Below are positions 19,112 through 27,769 of a stretch of 64,000 nt of DNA, piece after piece. The stretch's first letter is position 1. Every line of letters starts with the position of its first letter. Made by a program: the position numbers and the translations under genes. The DNA comes from Actinoalloteichus hymeniacidonis. GTDB taxonomy: Bacteria; Actinomycetota; Actinomycetes; Mycobacteriales; Pseudonocardiaceae. Below the pieces are notes generated by a model. It saw nothing but the letters and a program-made list of their open reading frames with translations, was not told the origin of the DNA and did no database searches. The stretch is taken from positions 1,798,001 to 1,862,000 of the forward strand of contig NZ_JACHIS010000001.1 in assembly GCF_014203365.1 (NCBI RefSeq), given 5' to 3'.

Positions 19112-20272
19112 ATGGGACTCCCACACATGACTCCCTCGACCAGTTCCGCCACGGATGCGGGCCTGCTGGACGGCATCGACCCGGCCGTGCTGTTCACCCC
19201 GTTCCAACTCGGGAACCTGACCTTGGCCAACCGGTTCGTGATGGCGCCGATGACCCGCGTCCATTCACCGAACGGTGTTCCCGGCGAGGACGTGGCGGCC
19301 TACTACGCGCGGCGCGCGGAACACCTCGGGTTGATCGTCACCGAGGGCACCTACATCGACCACCCGTCCGCCGGGATGCTCGCCGACGTGCCGAGGTTCT
19401 ACGGCGAGGACGCCTTGGCGGGCTGGAGTCGAGTGGTCGAGGCGGTGCACGCGGTCGGGGGCCGGATCATCCCGCAGCTCTGGCACATCGGGGTGACCCG
19501 ACCCGAGGGCTCGCCACCGCATCCGGAGGCGCCCGTGCTGTCCCCGTCGGGCATCGCCCTGGACGGCAGCCCGGCCGGGGTCGCGGCCACCGGCAAGGAC
19601 CTCGACGACCTGATCGCCTCGTTCGCGCGGGCGGCCAAGGACGCGCAGCGGATCGGCTTCGACGGCATCGAACTCCACGGCGCCCACGGCTACCTGCTCG
19701 ACCAGTTCCACTGGTCGGTCACCAACCGCCGCTCCGACGCCTACGGTGGCAAGGCGGCCGCCCGTGCCAGGTTGTCCGCCGAGATCGTCGCCGCCATCCG
19801 CGCCGAGGTCGGCCCGGACTTCCCCATCGGCTTCCGCTTCTCGCAGTGGAAGGGCGGCCACTACGACGCCCGGATCGCCGAGACCCCGCAGGAACTCGAC
19901 GAACTGCTGACGCCGCTGGTCGAGGCGGGTGTCTCGCTCTGGCACGTCTCCGCCCGCCGCTACTGGCTGCCCGGATTCGAGGGCTCCGACCGCACCACCG
20001 CGGGCTGGACCAAGCATCTGACCGGGCTGCCCACGATCAACATCGGCTCGGTGGGCGTCCGCTCCCCGTTCAACCCCTACGCCACCACGCCGGAGGCGAC
20101 CGCGAGTCTCAACCTCGCGCCCCTGCTCGAACTGATCGACAAGGGCGAGTTCGACCTCGTCGCGCTGGGCCGCGCCGTGCTCTCCGATCCCGAGTGGACC
20201 GCCAAGCTCCGTGCGGGCCGAGTCGGCGAGATCCGGGGCTACGAGAAGGGGCATGAGAACACGCTGTTCTGA
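19112..20272 (+). CDS. Old Yellow Enzyme family NAD(P)H:flavin oxidoreductase
   Basis: A 386-aa FMN-dependent ene-reductase-type TIM barrel. I place the start at ATG 19112 because AGAGAAAG lies 3-10 bases upstream; a second in-frame ATG at 19127 is possible. Features: FQLGNLTLANRFVMAPMTR at the first strand, GGRIIPQLWHIG, the substrate-binding GAHGYLLDQF, and the FMN phosphate region FDLVALGRAVLSDPEWTAKL near the C terminus. The loop that usually reads YGGSxENR is YGGKAAARARL here, so the subfamily is not the classic one. Natural substrate unknown; most members reduce activated C=C bonds. A strong hairpin terminator follows. Confidence 0.9.
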   Translation: MGLPHMTPSTSSATDAGLLDGIDPAVLFTPFQLGNLTLANRFVMAPMTRVHSPNGVPGEDVAAYYARRAEHLGLIVTEGTYIDHPSAGMLADVPRFYGEDALAGWSRVVEAVHAVGGRIIPQLWHIGVTRPEGSPPHPEAPVLSPSGIALDGSPAGVAATGKDLDDLIASFARAAKDAQRIGFDGIELHGAHGYLLDQFHWSVTNRRSDAYGGKAAARARLSAEIVAAIRAEVGPDFPIGFRFSQWKGGHYDARIAETPQELDELLTPLVEAGVSLWHVSARRYWLPGFEGSDRTTAGWTKHLTGLPTINIGSVGVRSPFNPYATTPEATASLNLAPLLELIDKGEFDLVALGRAVLSDPEWTAKLRAGRVGEIRGYEKGHENTLF

Positions 20273-20287
20273 CCGCCGTCCCTGATC

Positions 20288-20321
20288 GGGGCGGGCTTGG
20301 CACTCGATTCGAGCCCGCCCC
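20288..20321. terminator. bidirectional hairpin terminator
   Basis: GGGGCGGGCT and its exact complement AGCCCGCCCC are separated by 14 bases, between the convergent Old Yellow Enzyme and DUF2871 genes. There is no T-run, as is usual in actinomycetes. Confidence 0.75.
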
Positions 20322-20345
20322 GGTACCGCCTGCCGACGAGGTCGA

Positions 20346-20789
20346 TCAGCCCCGCGCGGTCGCAGCCACTGGGCCGGTCGATCGTTCGGCCGCCCGCACC
20401 CCGCGATGCAGCGCCCCGAGGAAGAAGGCCAAGGCGACGGTCAACAGGATGTGGCCCAGCCCGGAGATGCCCGCCTGCATCGGACCGGTCTCATGGCCCA
20501 ACACCGTCATGGTCCCGTTGACCGTCAACATCCCCGAGGTCAGGACGAGCCCCGCGTGGTAGGTCCAGAGGAACGGGGTGAACCACCGGCTACGCGACAG
20601 CACGAACACCTTCTCCAACATCAGCACGATCAGCAGCAGCACCGTGCCCAGCGTCAGAAGATGGGTGTGCACCACCGCCAACTGCGTGGATCCGGTGAAG
20701 TCGTTCGCCCTGGTCAGCTCGCGGTAGAACAGTCCGCTGGCCATGCCGAGCACGGTGTAGGCGACGATCGCGAAATACAGTTTCCTCAT
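20346..20789 (-). CDS. DUF2871 family membrane protein
   Basis: A 147-aa protein from ATG 20789 with four predicted membrane helices: YFAIVAYTVLGMASGLFY, a segment ending in THLLTLGTVLLLIVLML, TYHAGLVLTSGMLTVNG and a last segment HILLTVALAFFLGAL. Conserved histidines occur in VVHTHLL and in TYHAG and GLGHIL, which suggests possible metal or haem contact, as in other small cytochrome-like families; this is inference. The family has no established function. The gene is in line with the downstream end of the ABC transporter operon (61 bases after the ATPase stop at 20851), so it may be its last gene. Confidence 0.78.
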   Translation of the reverse strand: MRKLYFAIVAYTVLGMASGLFYRELTRANDFTGSTQLAVVHTHLLTLGTVLLLIVLMLEKVFVLSRSRWFTPFLWTYHAGLVLTSGMLTVNGTMTVLGHETGPMQAGISGLGHILLTVALAFFLGALHRGVRAAERSTGPVAATARG

Positions 20790-20850
20790 GGTCGACTCCG
20801 ATCGCGGGCGCGCAGGGGCGCCGGTGGTCATGGGTGCAGGTCGAGCTCGA

Positions 20851-21531
20851 TCAGGCGGCCGTCGCGAGTCGCAGCCGGCCATCGCGGATCTCCGCGACCT
20901 GGTCCACCCCGTCGAGGTGGGCTCGGTCGTGGGTCACCAGGACGGTCGCCGTGGCCCGCCGATGGGTGAGCGTGGTCAGCAGATCGATGATCGCCGCGCC
21001 GCGCTCGCGGTCCAACGCGCTGGTCGGCTCGTCCACGAGCAGCACGTCCGGGTCGTTCATCAGGGCGCGCGCGATGTTCACCCGCTGCCGTTGACCGCCG
21101 GAGAGCTGGTGCGGGCGATGGCCCGTCTTGTCGGCCAAGCCGACCGCGTCGAGCAACTCGCGGGCCCGGTCGCGGGCGGAGCGGGGTGCCCGTCCCCGTA
21201 GATGTGCCATCACCTCCAGCTGTTCGGCCGCCGAGAGGGAGCCGATCAGGTTGGGCTGCTGGAAGATGATGCCGATCTTCGCCAACCGCAGGGCGGTCAT
21301 CTCGTCGCGGCTCATACCGGTGACCTCGGTGTCGGCGACGACCACCCGACCGGAATCCGGGGTGATCAGCGCGGCCGCCACCGCCAACAGGCTCGATTTA
21401 CCGGAGCCGGACGGTCCGACCAGCGCGGTGACGGTGCCCGACGGCACGTCGAGATCGGCGTGATCCACGGCGGTCAGGCGCCCGTCGCCGTCCGGGTAGG
21501 TCAGCACGATGTCGTGCAGTTGCAGGCTCAT
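20851..21531 (-). CDS. MacB/LolD-like ABC transporter ATPase
   Basis: A 226-aa ATPase starting at ATG 21531 (MSLQLHDIVLTYPDGDG), with AGGAG 12 bases upstream. It has Walker A GPSGSGKSS, IIFQQPNLIGSLSAAEQLE at the Q-loop, signature LSGGQRQRVNIARAL, Walker B VLLVDEPTSALD and H-loop VTHDRAHL. This is the MacB/LolD/YtrE group, which drives FtsX-like permeases in peptide export, antimicrobial resistance or lipoprotein handling. It pairs with the permease gene immediately upstream (44 bases away). The adjacent two-component genes on the opposite strand may regulate it, as in cell-envelope stress modules. Confidence 0.92.
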   Translation of the reverse strand: MSLQLHDIVLTYPDGDGRLTAVDHADLDVPSGTVTALVGPSGSGKSSLLAVAAALITPDSGRVVVADTEVTGMSRDEMTALRLAKIGIIFQQPNLIGSLSAAEQLEVMAHLRGRAPRSARDRARELLDAVGLADKTGHRPHQLSGGQRQRVNIARALMNDPDVLLVDEPTSALDRERGAAIIDLLTTLTHRRATATVLVTHDRAHLDGVDQVAEIRDGRLRLATAA

Positions 21532-21575
21532 GATCGAAGAAGCTCCTGGAGTCGTCTCGGCGGTGATGAAGGCGG

Positions 21576-22742
21576 TCAGCGGGTGGACAGTGCGGCCAGC
21601 GGGTCGACCGAGGTGATCCGGCGGACCGACAGTGCCGCCCCCAGCGCACCGAGCAGGATCATCACCACGGCGGGCAGCACGACCGTGCTCACGCTGAGCA
21701 CGAACGGCACCGTGTCCGAGGCGAGCGCGCCGATCCCGGCCGCCAGAGCTGTGCCGATCACCGTTCCTCCGACGAGCAGCACCACGGCCTGGCCGAGCGC
21801 ATCGCGCAACAGATAGCCGGTGGTGGCGCCCAAGGCCTTGAGCACTGCGATGTCGCCTGCGCGTTGGATGGTCCAGACGGTGAAGAACGCGCCGATGACC
21901 AGTGCCGAGATCGCGAACAGGAAGCCACGCATCAACTGCAGCGACCCGTTCTCCGAGCTGTAGGACCCGATGGCCGACAGCGCCTCGTCGCTGGTCACGG
22001 TCATGGTGGTCAGCTCGTCGTCGACGGTGGCCAGGTCTGCGCTGCCGTCGGTGATCAGACCGATCGTGGTCGCCTGCTCGGCGTCGCCCACACCCGGCGC
22101 GAGTCGTTGCCAGTCGGTCAGACTCGTCCAGATGACCGGCGTGTGGCTGTAGGACGCCTCCCCGGAGATCGCCGCCACCCGCATGGTGGTGCCCGCCAGC
22201 GTCACCGCCTCGCCGACCTGGGCCGACAGCTCCTCGGCAGCCTCGGTGGACAGAACCACGCGGCCCTCGTCGATGTGCCGCGCCTCCGGTGCCAGCGCCG
22301 AACCGGGCTGCACGCCGAACGCCGCCACGGCCGAGGTCGCGCCGCCGTCGGTGGTGGCCTTGGTGGTGGCGATGCCGAGCGGATCGGCCGAGGTCACCCC
22401 CGGCATCTCGGCCCAGCGCTGCCACTGCTCGACGTCCACGGTGGACTCGGTGAACGAGGGTGACCCGCCCTCCTGCGGCGCGGCGAAGGCCAGGTGGTCG
22501 GCGGGCAGGCCGGTGATTGCCGAGGTGCTCGCCCGGCCCAGACCGGCGGTCAGGCCGGACAGCAGCCCGACCAACAGCGTCATCAGGACGACGACGGTGC
22601 CCATCAACGCGAAGCGCCCCTTGGCGAACCGAAGATCTCTCCAGGCTACGAACACGGCGGACGTCGCCCCGCTTTCCACGATCCGGCCGGGACCGGTTCC
22701 CGACACGGGTTCCACCCTCGTCGTCGCGAACTCGGAGGACAT
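21576..22742 (-). CDS. FtsX-like ABC transporter permease
   Basis: A 388-aa permease starting MSSEFATTRVEP. A first membrane helix lies around residues 45-68 (MGTVVVLMTLLVGLLSGLTA), followed by a large extracytoplasmic domain (about residues 75-265) and three C-terminal helices beginning with FLFAISALVIGAFFTVW. The FtsX signature QRAGDIAVLKALGATTGYLL is present. Topology and neighbouring ATPase make this a half-size MacB/DevC-type permease. It is divergent from the sensor kinase gene with 96 bases between start codons, so both promoters must be packed into that gap. Confidence 0.9.
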   Translation of the reverse strand: MSSEFATTRVEPVSGTGPGRIVESGATSAVFVAWRDLRFAKGRFALMGTVVVLMTLLVGLLSGLTAGLGRASTSAITGLPADHLAFAAPQEGGSPSFTESTVDVEQWQRWAEMPGVTSADPLGIATTKATTDGGATSAVAAFGVQPGSALAPEARHIDEGRVVLSTEAAEELSAQVGEAVTLAGTTMRVAAISGEASYSHTPVIWTSLTDWQRLAPGVGDAEQATTIGLITDGSADLATVDDELTTMTVTSDEALSAIGSYSSENGSLQLMRGFLFAISALVIGAFFTVWTIQRAGDIAVLKALGATTGYLLRDALGQAVVLLVGGTVIGTALAAGIGALASDTVPFVLSVSTVVLPAVVMILLGALGAALSVRRITSVDPLAALSTR

Positions 22743-22838
22743 CGCCCCGCAGATCGGCTCGGCCGCATCGAAACGCGGAGTTTGGAATCAACCTTTCGAT
22801 CGATGCCGATCCGGCCACAGCCCGTAATCTGGCCTGTC

Positions 22839-24035
22839 ATGGAACCGCACGCGCTGGCCCGGCCGCTGCGGGTGCTGCGCGTCTGCCTGCACCTGTTGAT
22901 GCTGGGCCTGCTGGGTCTGGCTGCGGTGCGCGTGGTGATCGGCGACGGGCCGCACGCCGCCTCGGTGGTCACCGCCTCGGTGTTGATGGCCGCCGTGTAC
23001 GTCGCGGGTCCGCTGCTGCCGAAGGTCAGCTGCTCGGATGCCGCGGCGGCGGTGTGGTTGGCCGCGCTGGGCCTGGTGTGGCTGGTGTTGCTCTGGTTGA
23101 CCCCCGACGGGGTGTGGCTGGCGTTCCCGCTGTTCTTCCTGCAACTGCACCTGTTGCCCGGCTGGTGGGGCCTGCCGGTCGTCGGGGTGACCGCCGTCCT
23201 GGCCATCGCCGGCTTCGGCTGGCATCAGGAGACGTTCAGCATCGCGGCGGTGATCGGCCCGGCGTTGGGTGCGGCCGTCGCGGTGGCCACGGTGCTCGGC
23301 TACCAGGCCCTGTACGCCGAGAGCGAGCAACGACGTCGGCTGATCGAGCAGCTCACCGAGGCCAGGAGCGAACTCGCGGCCGCCGAACGATCCGCCGGGG
23401 TGCTCGCCGAACGCGAACGGCTGGCCAGGGAGATCCACGACACCCTCGCACAGGGCCTCTCCAGCATCCAACTGCTGCTGCGCGCCGCCGAGCGGGCGCT
23501 GCCGGATCGGGTCGAGAACGCCGAACAGCATGTGCGGCAGGCCCGCACCGAGGCACAGCACAACCTCGCCGAGGCCCGCCGATTCGTGCATGCCCTGACC
23601 CCGCCGGATCTGGAGAGCGGCTCCCTACCGGTGGCCCTGGAACGGCTGTGCGCCACCACGGCCGAGCGCACCGGCCTGGCCGTGCACTTCCACCTGGACG
23701 CAGAACCCGTCGCGCTACCCACGCCCTACGAGGTGGCCCTGCTGCGGATCGCCCAGTCCGCGCTGGCCAACACCGCGCAACATGCCGGGGCGAGCCGGGC
23801 GGAGGTGACCTTGTCCTACATGGACACCCGGGTCACCCTCGACGTCGTGGACGACGGGGTCGGGTTCGAGCCGGAGTCGCCGGCCGCCGCAGGCAGCGTC
23901 GAGGGCGGGTTCGGCCTGGCCGCGATGCGGGCCAGGGCCCGCGCGCTCGGTGGTCGGCTGAGCATCGAGTCGGCGCCGGGCCGGGGCACCGCGTTGGCCG
24001 TCAGTTTCGCCCGCCACGACGAGGAGGCCGAGTGA
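22839..24035 (+). CDS. NarL-type sensor histidine kinase
   Basis: A 398-aa membrane sensor kinase; ATG 22839 (MEPHALARPLRVL) is the first start that gives a membrane-type N terminus. There are about five hydrophobic segments in residues 12-155, then a short coiled region and the HisKA_3 dimerisation domain with ERLAREIHDTLAQGLSS; the phosphoacceptor is His200. The HATPase_c domain has LRIAQSALANTAQHAGAS (N box), VVDDGVGFEPES (G1), GGFGLAAMRARARALGG (G2). It is coupled to the response regulator by a 4-base overlap. It lacks a recognisable extracellular sensor domain, which suggests intramembrane sensing, as is common for kinases next to ABC transporters. Confidence 0.92.
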   Translation: MEPHALARPLRVLRVCLHLLMLGLLGLAAVRVVIGDGPHAASVVTASVLMAAVYVAGPLLPKVSCSDAAAAVWLAALGLVWLVLLWLTPDGVWLAFPLFFLQLHLLPGWWGLPVVGVTAVLAIAGFGWHQETFSIAAVIGPALGAAVAVATVLGYQALYAESEQRRRLIEQLTEARSELAAAERSAGVLAERERLAREIHDTLAQGLSSIQLLLRAAERALPDRVENAEQHVRQARTEAQHNLAEARRFVHALTPPDLESGSLPVALERLCATTAERTGLAVHFHLDAEPVALPTPYEVALLRIAQSALANTAQHAGASRAEVTLSYMDTRVTLDVVDDGVGFEPESPAAAGSVEGGFGLAAMRARARALGGRLSIESAPGRGTALAVSFARHDEEAE

Positions 24036-24664
24036 CCGAGAAGATCCGCTTGCTGCTGGCCGACGACCATCCGGTGGTGCGCACCGGGTTGCGTGCCGTG
24101 CTGGCCACCGAGGCGGACTTCGAGGTGGTCGCCGAGGCCGCCACCGCCGAACACGCGGTGGAGTTGGCGGCCACCGAGGACATCGACGTCGTGTTGATGG
24201 ACCTGCAGTTCGGCGCGGGCATGCACGGCGCCGAGGCCACGGCGGCGATCACCGCGCGGCAGAAGGCACCCCGGGTTCTGGTGCTGACCACCTACGACAC
24301 CGATGCCGACATCCTGGCCGCGATCGAGGCGGGCGCCACCGGTTACCTCCTGAAGGACGCCCCGCCCGAGGAGTTGGCCGCAGCCGTCCGTACGGCGGCG
24401 GCGGGTCGCTCCGCGCTCGCCGCCGAGGTCGCACACCGGTTGATGGATCGGATGCGGACCCCGGGAACGGCGTTGTCCCGGCGAGAGATCGAGGTGCTGC
24501 AACTGGTGGCGGATGGACTGTCCAACGCCGAGATCGCCCGGCGGTTGTTCCTCACCCAGGCCACGGTGAAATCCCATCTGGTGCACGTCTACGGAAAGCT
24601 CGGGGTGGACTCCCGTACCGCCGCCGTCGCTGCGGCCACCGGGCGCGGACTCATCCGGCGTTAG
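24032..24664 (+). CDS. NarL/LuxR-family response regulator
   Basis: A 210-aa response regulator from GTG 24032, overlapping the kinase stop (GTGA). The receiver domain has LLLADDHPVVRTGL, the phosphoacceptor Asp57 in VVLMDLQF, VLVLTTYDTDADIL and GYLLKDAPPEELA. The LuxR-type helix-turn-helix covers about residues 145-205: LSRREIEVLQLVADGLSNAE, RRLFLTQATVKSHLVHVY. It is expected to bind DNA when phosphorylated by its partner kinase; the divergent ABC transporter operon is the likeliest target (inference). Confidence 0.94.
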   Translation: MTEKIRLLLADDHPVVRTGLRAVLATEADFEVVAEAATAEHAVELAATEDIDVVLMDLQFGAGMHGAEATAAITARQKAPRVLVLTTYDTDADILAAIEAGATGYLLKDAPPEELAAAVRTAAAGRSALAAEVAHRLMDRMRTPGTALSRREIEVLQLVADGLSNAEIARRLFLTQATVKSHLVHVYGKLGVDSRTAAVAAATGRGLIRR

Positions 24665-24735
24665 GCGCCTGAACCGCTTTCCGTCGCCTTCCACAGTCGC
24701 GCCTCACCGCGATTTCACCGTCGACTCGGAATCAA

Positions 24736-24749
24736 TCGAGGTACCTCGA
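24736..24749. promoter_or_regulatory. 14-base palindrome, possible operator
   Basis: TCGAGGTACCTCGA is a perfect palindrome in the 284-base gap between the response regulator and the septum-formation-type gene, about 200 bases before the latter's start. Its symmetry suits a dimeric repressor or activator. No -10/-35 pair was confidently recognised nearby. Confidence 0.3.
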
Positions 24750-24948
24750 CCACGGTTGCCTCCGAGTAATGGCACGTCGGGGCCCGGAAATTTGATTGCG
24801 TCGGCAACTATTGGGAATTGAACGGCGAGGATATCTCGTTATCAACCCGATTCCATGGTGTCGACGGTGTCGAAGGTCGAGAATTCTTTCGAGTAGTCCG
24901 AGCGCAGGCATCGAGAGTGGATCTTGGCGGTGTGTGAGGTGGGGATCG

Positions 24949-26703
24949 GTGACTGATCAGGCCAGGCGCGGGCTGGCGGAGATCTCGACTCCGCAGTTGT
25001 ACCGGCGTAACGCATTCCGAATCACCGGGCTGCCCACCGATGCCGACCGGCGCACGGTGCGGCAACGGCAACAGAAGATCAACACGATGCTGGAGGTCGG
25101 TGCGGACGTCGAGTTGGGCAACGGCCTGCCGGTCGACCCCACCGAGGTCAAACGGGCCTTCGACCTCATCCTCGGTGATCCGCGCCGTCGGCTGGTGGAC
25201 GAGCTGTTCTGGTTATGGGGCGAGGACGTCTCGGCCTGTGGATGTCCGTCGAGCCTGCACCAGGCCCACGACCTCGCCGTTCGATCGCACAGCGCTGCCT
25301 TGGACGAACTACCGACGCTGGATCCGACCTCCGACGAGGCCGAGGCGAGGAACCGGTGGGAACAGGCCCGTCTGCACTGGACGGACGTCCTGCGGCGGGT
25401 GCCGCTGTGGGATCACCTGCGCCATCGCATCAGCGAGCTGGACGACCGCCAGCTCGACGAGTCGATGATCGATCTGCTTCGCGACGAGGCGCCCGCCGTG
25501 CTGATCAAACCGATGATCCAGACGCTGCTGGCCCCCGAGCCTGCTCCCACGTGGCTGGCCGCGCAGGCGCGGGACTGGCCGGGCCCGAAGACCATGCTGG
25601 TCGACCTGCTCGAAGAAGCCGCCGCCCCGCTGTACGAGACCGCGGACGACACCATCCGCGATGCGGCGAGCGATCTCCGGTCCGGGGCCGAGCCCAACAA
25701 GCTCGCTGACTCCACCTATCGAACGCTGCGCCCGATCTTCGAGCGGCTCCATCGCGCGGTCCCACACCGGAGGCATCGCCGGACCGCCGAACTGCGTGAT
25801 CGGATGGCGGTGCTGCTGAACAACTGTGCCCAACAGCTCATCGAGAACCTCGGCCCGACCGAGGCCTTGACCAAGGCGGCGCGCTGGTTGGGGATGGCGC
25901 GGCAATACTCCGTCGACACCGAGAACACGGCGCTGATCTCGAACAACCTGAACGGGCTCCGGGAGACGGTCACCGCGCTGGAGGAGATCAAGCGCAACGT
26001 CGAGTACCTCGTGCGGACCGGTCAGGTGGCGCAGGCCAGGCGGATGCTGACGGCGATCAGATACCAGGCGGGCGATTCGGTGGAAGGCCGCGAGATCGAC
26101 CGGATCATCGAGTCCAGCGGCATGAACACGACCGTATCGCCCTTCGCCGCGGTGGCCGGGTGCGTGGTGGCACTGCTGGTGGTGGGTCTGGTGATCTGGC
26201 TGGGCTATCTGGGTGTCCGAATGCTCTTCTTCAGCGACGAGGAGCCTGTCCGTCCGCCCGCCTCGGGTGTGGCGGTGGATCCGGTGACCGGCGCGACGCA
26301 GGAGGCCGCAGCGCAGGACGGCCCGCAGCTCGGCGAGGTCTTCCAGCCCGATCCGACCGACAACACGCCGATCGGCTCGTGCATCCAGAGCTTCGAGAGC
26401 TATGACCCCGAGCAACAGCAGGCCGCCATCGTGGACTGCGACGAGCCACATTGGGGTCAGGTCATCGGCTATCCGACCCTGTTCGCCTCCGATTCCGACT
26501 GGCCGGGCGACGCCATGGTCAGTCAGGTCGCCGAAACGGAGTGCACCCGGATCCTCGACGGCTTCGTCGCGGCGGATGCCTACCGCTACCTCGCCGTCCG
26601 GCCCACCGAGCAGCTCTGGAGCGAACGCGAGGATCAGCCGAGGTATGCGACCTGTGTGGCGGCCAGAGTCGACGACGAGGCGGTGACGACAACGCTGTAT
26701 TGA
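24949..26703 (+). CDS. membrane protein with J-like N terminus and septum-formation-type C terminus
   Basis: A 584-aa protein; GTG 24949 is chosen for the AGGTGGGGA upstream. Residues about 14-85 (LYRRNAFRITGLPTDADRRT, then VKRAFDLILGDPRRRLVDE and FWLWG) recall a DnaJ-like helical module found in bacterial multidomain proteins, but the HPD motif of true J-domains is absent. A long helical region follows. One membrane helix lies near residues 398-428 (VVALLVVGLVIWLGYLG). The exterior domain (about 470-584) has GSCIQSFES, VDCDEPHWGQVIGYP, ECTRILDGFV and ATCVAARV, with paired cysteines typical of the actinobacterial septum-formation domain. The topology puts the long N-terminal part in the cytoplasm, where it could meet the Hsp70 encoded downstream. 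Function unknown. Confidence 0.72.
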   Translation: MTDQARRGLAEISTPQLYRRNAFRITGLPTDADRRTVRQRQQKINTMLEVGADVELGNGLPVDPTEVKRAFDLILGDPRRRLVDELFWLWGEDVSACGCPSSLHQAHDLAVRSHSAALDELPTLDPTSDEAEARNRWEQARLHWTDVLRRVPLWDHLRHRISELDDRQLDESMIDLLRDEAPAVLIKPMIQTLLAPEPAPTWLAAQARDWPGPKTMLVDLLEEAAAPLYETADDTIRDAASDLRSGAEPNKLADSTYRTLRPIFERLHRAVPHRRHRRTAELRDRMAVLLNNCAQQLIENLGPTEALTKAARWLGMARQYSVDTENTALISNNLNGLRETVTALEEIKRNVEYLVRTGQVAQARRMLTAIRYQAGDSVEGREIDRIIESSGMNTTVSPFAAVAGCVVALLVVGLVIWLGYLGVRMLFFSDEEPVRPPASGVAVDPVTGATQEAAAQDGPQLGEVFQPDPTDNTPIGSCIQSFESYDPEQQQAAIVDCDEPHWGQVIGYPTLFASDSDWPGDAMVSQVAETECTRILDGFVAADAYRYLAVRPTEQLWSEREDQPRYATCVAARVDDEAVTTTLY

Positions 26704-26949
26704 AATCGCCTGCCGGTCTGGGGTAGTCGGCGACCAGCCGCGAGAAGGGGAACTCCGGTTGTCCCGGGCCCACCCGGACGTAACGGTGAGAATCCTCGGT
26801 AGAAGTGAGTGACGGGGTGCAAGGTGGCAACATTGAGGCCGATCATGGAGTTCTTTCCGGAACAGCGGTGCAGAACAGGTGAGAGGGACGAATCCGGCGG
26901 ACCCGAGATCTCCATTGGTCCTTCCCCGGCGAAGAAAGGAGCGGACACG

Positions 26950-27711
26950 GTGGCCAGGGCCGCTGCCCTACGCATCAACTCACCCGACGGAACTCGCGCC
27001 AACTTCGAATTGAATCGGTGGCCGATCACGGTTGGTCGGGCCGCACACGATTCCGGCGCCGACGTCAAACTCGGGCCCGATCCACAACGGTGGGTGGGCC
27101 GATTACATTGCACCCTCGACTACGACGGCGGCCTGTGGTGGGTGACCGACAACTCCAGCGTCAACGGCACCCTGGTGCGGCAGAACGGCCGTACCGAACG
27201 ACTACGGGGTCGACGACGGCTGCACCACGGTGATGTCCTGCTGGTGCTCGGGGACATGACCCCCGACGGCGCACCGCTCTACTGGGAGCTGATTTTCCTC
27301 GACCCGCACACCACTCGCCAGGCGCCGTTCGGCCTCCCCGCCGAGACAGCCGACAGCGGCCCGAGTCTGCGCTACGACTGGGTCGCGGCCAAGGCATACC
27401 GGGTCGAGGGCAACGGATCCCAGACCCTGGTGGAGGGCTTGCGACCCAAGGGGCATCAACTGGTGCGGTACATGGCGGGCCGCAGCTCCGATGGCGCCGC
27501 CGTCGCCTGCGATCACGCCGAGCTGATCACCGCACTCTGGGGCCCGCGCGAGGAATGGGCGGCCCAACGGGCCTACAACCGGATGGACATCGCCGGTGTG
27601 GTGCACGCCGTCCGGTTGGTGATCGAGATCGATCCGCGCAACCCGCGAATCCTGGAGACGGTCACCGGCATCGGCTACCGGCTCAACGTCAGCCAGTCGG
27701 AGCCGTCATGA
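26950..27711 (+). CDS. FHA domain protein with winged-helix C terminus
   Basis: A 253-aa protein; GTG 26950 is preferred because AAAGGAG lies 9 bases upstream, although an in-frame start about 140 bases earlier exists. The FHA domain (about residues 5-115) shows WPITVGRAAHDSG, VGRLHCTL and TDNSSVNGTLV, the phosphothreonine-binding pattern with the conserved Arg, His and Asn. The C-terminal part (about 150-250) is like the OmpR-type winged helix: GLRPKGHQLVRYMAGRS, ELITALWGPREEW and ILETVTGIGYRLNVS. This suggests a phospho-dependent DNA-binding regulator. The kinase encoded next is the obvious partner. Its stop is 58 bases before the kinase start. Confidence 0.82.
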   Translation: MARAAALRINSPDGTRANFELNRWPITVGRAAHDSGADVKLGPDPQRWVGRLHCTLDYDGGLWWVTDNSSVNGTLVRQNGRTERLRGRRRLHHGDVLLVLGDMTPDGAPLYWELIFLDPHTTRQAPFGLPAETADSGPSLRYDWVAAKAYRVEGNGSQTLVEGLRPKGHQLVRYMAGRSSDGAAVACDHAELITALWGPREEWAAQRAYNRMDIAGVVHAVRLVIEIDPRNPRILETVTGIGYRLNVSQSEPS

Positions 27712-27769
27712 ACCTCGCTGCGGGACCGGCTGGGTGTTGGGGCCGCCGCCGGTCATGGGGGGAGGCGGG

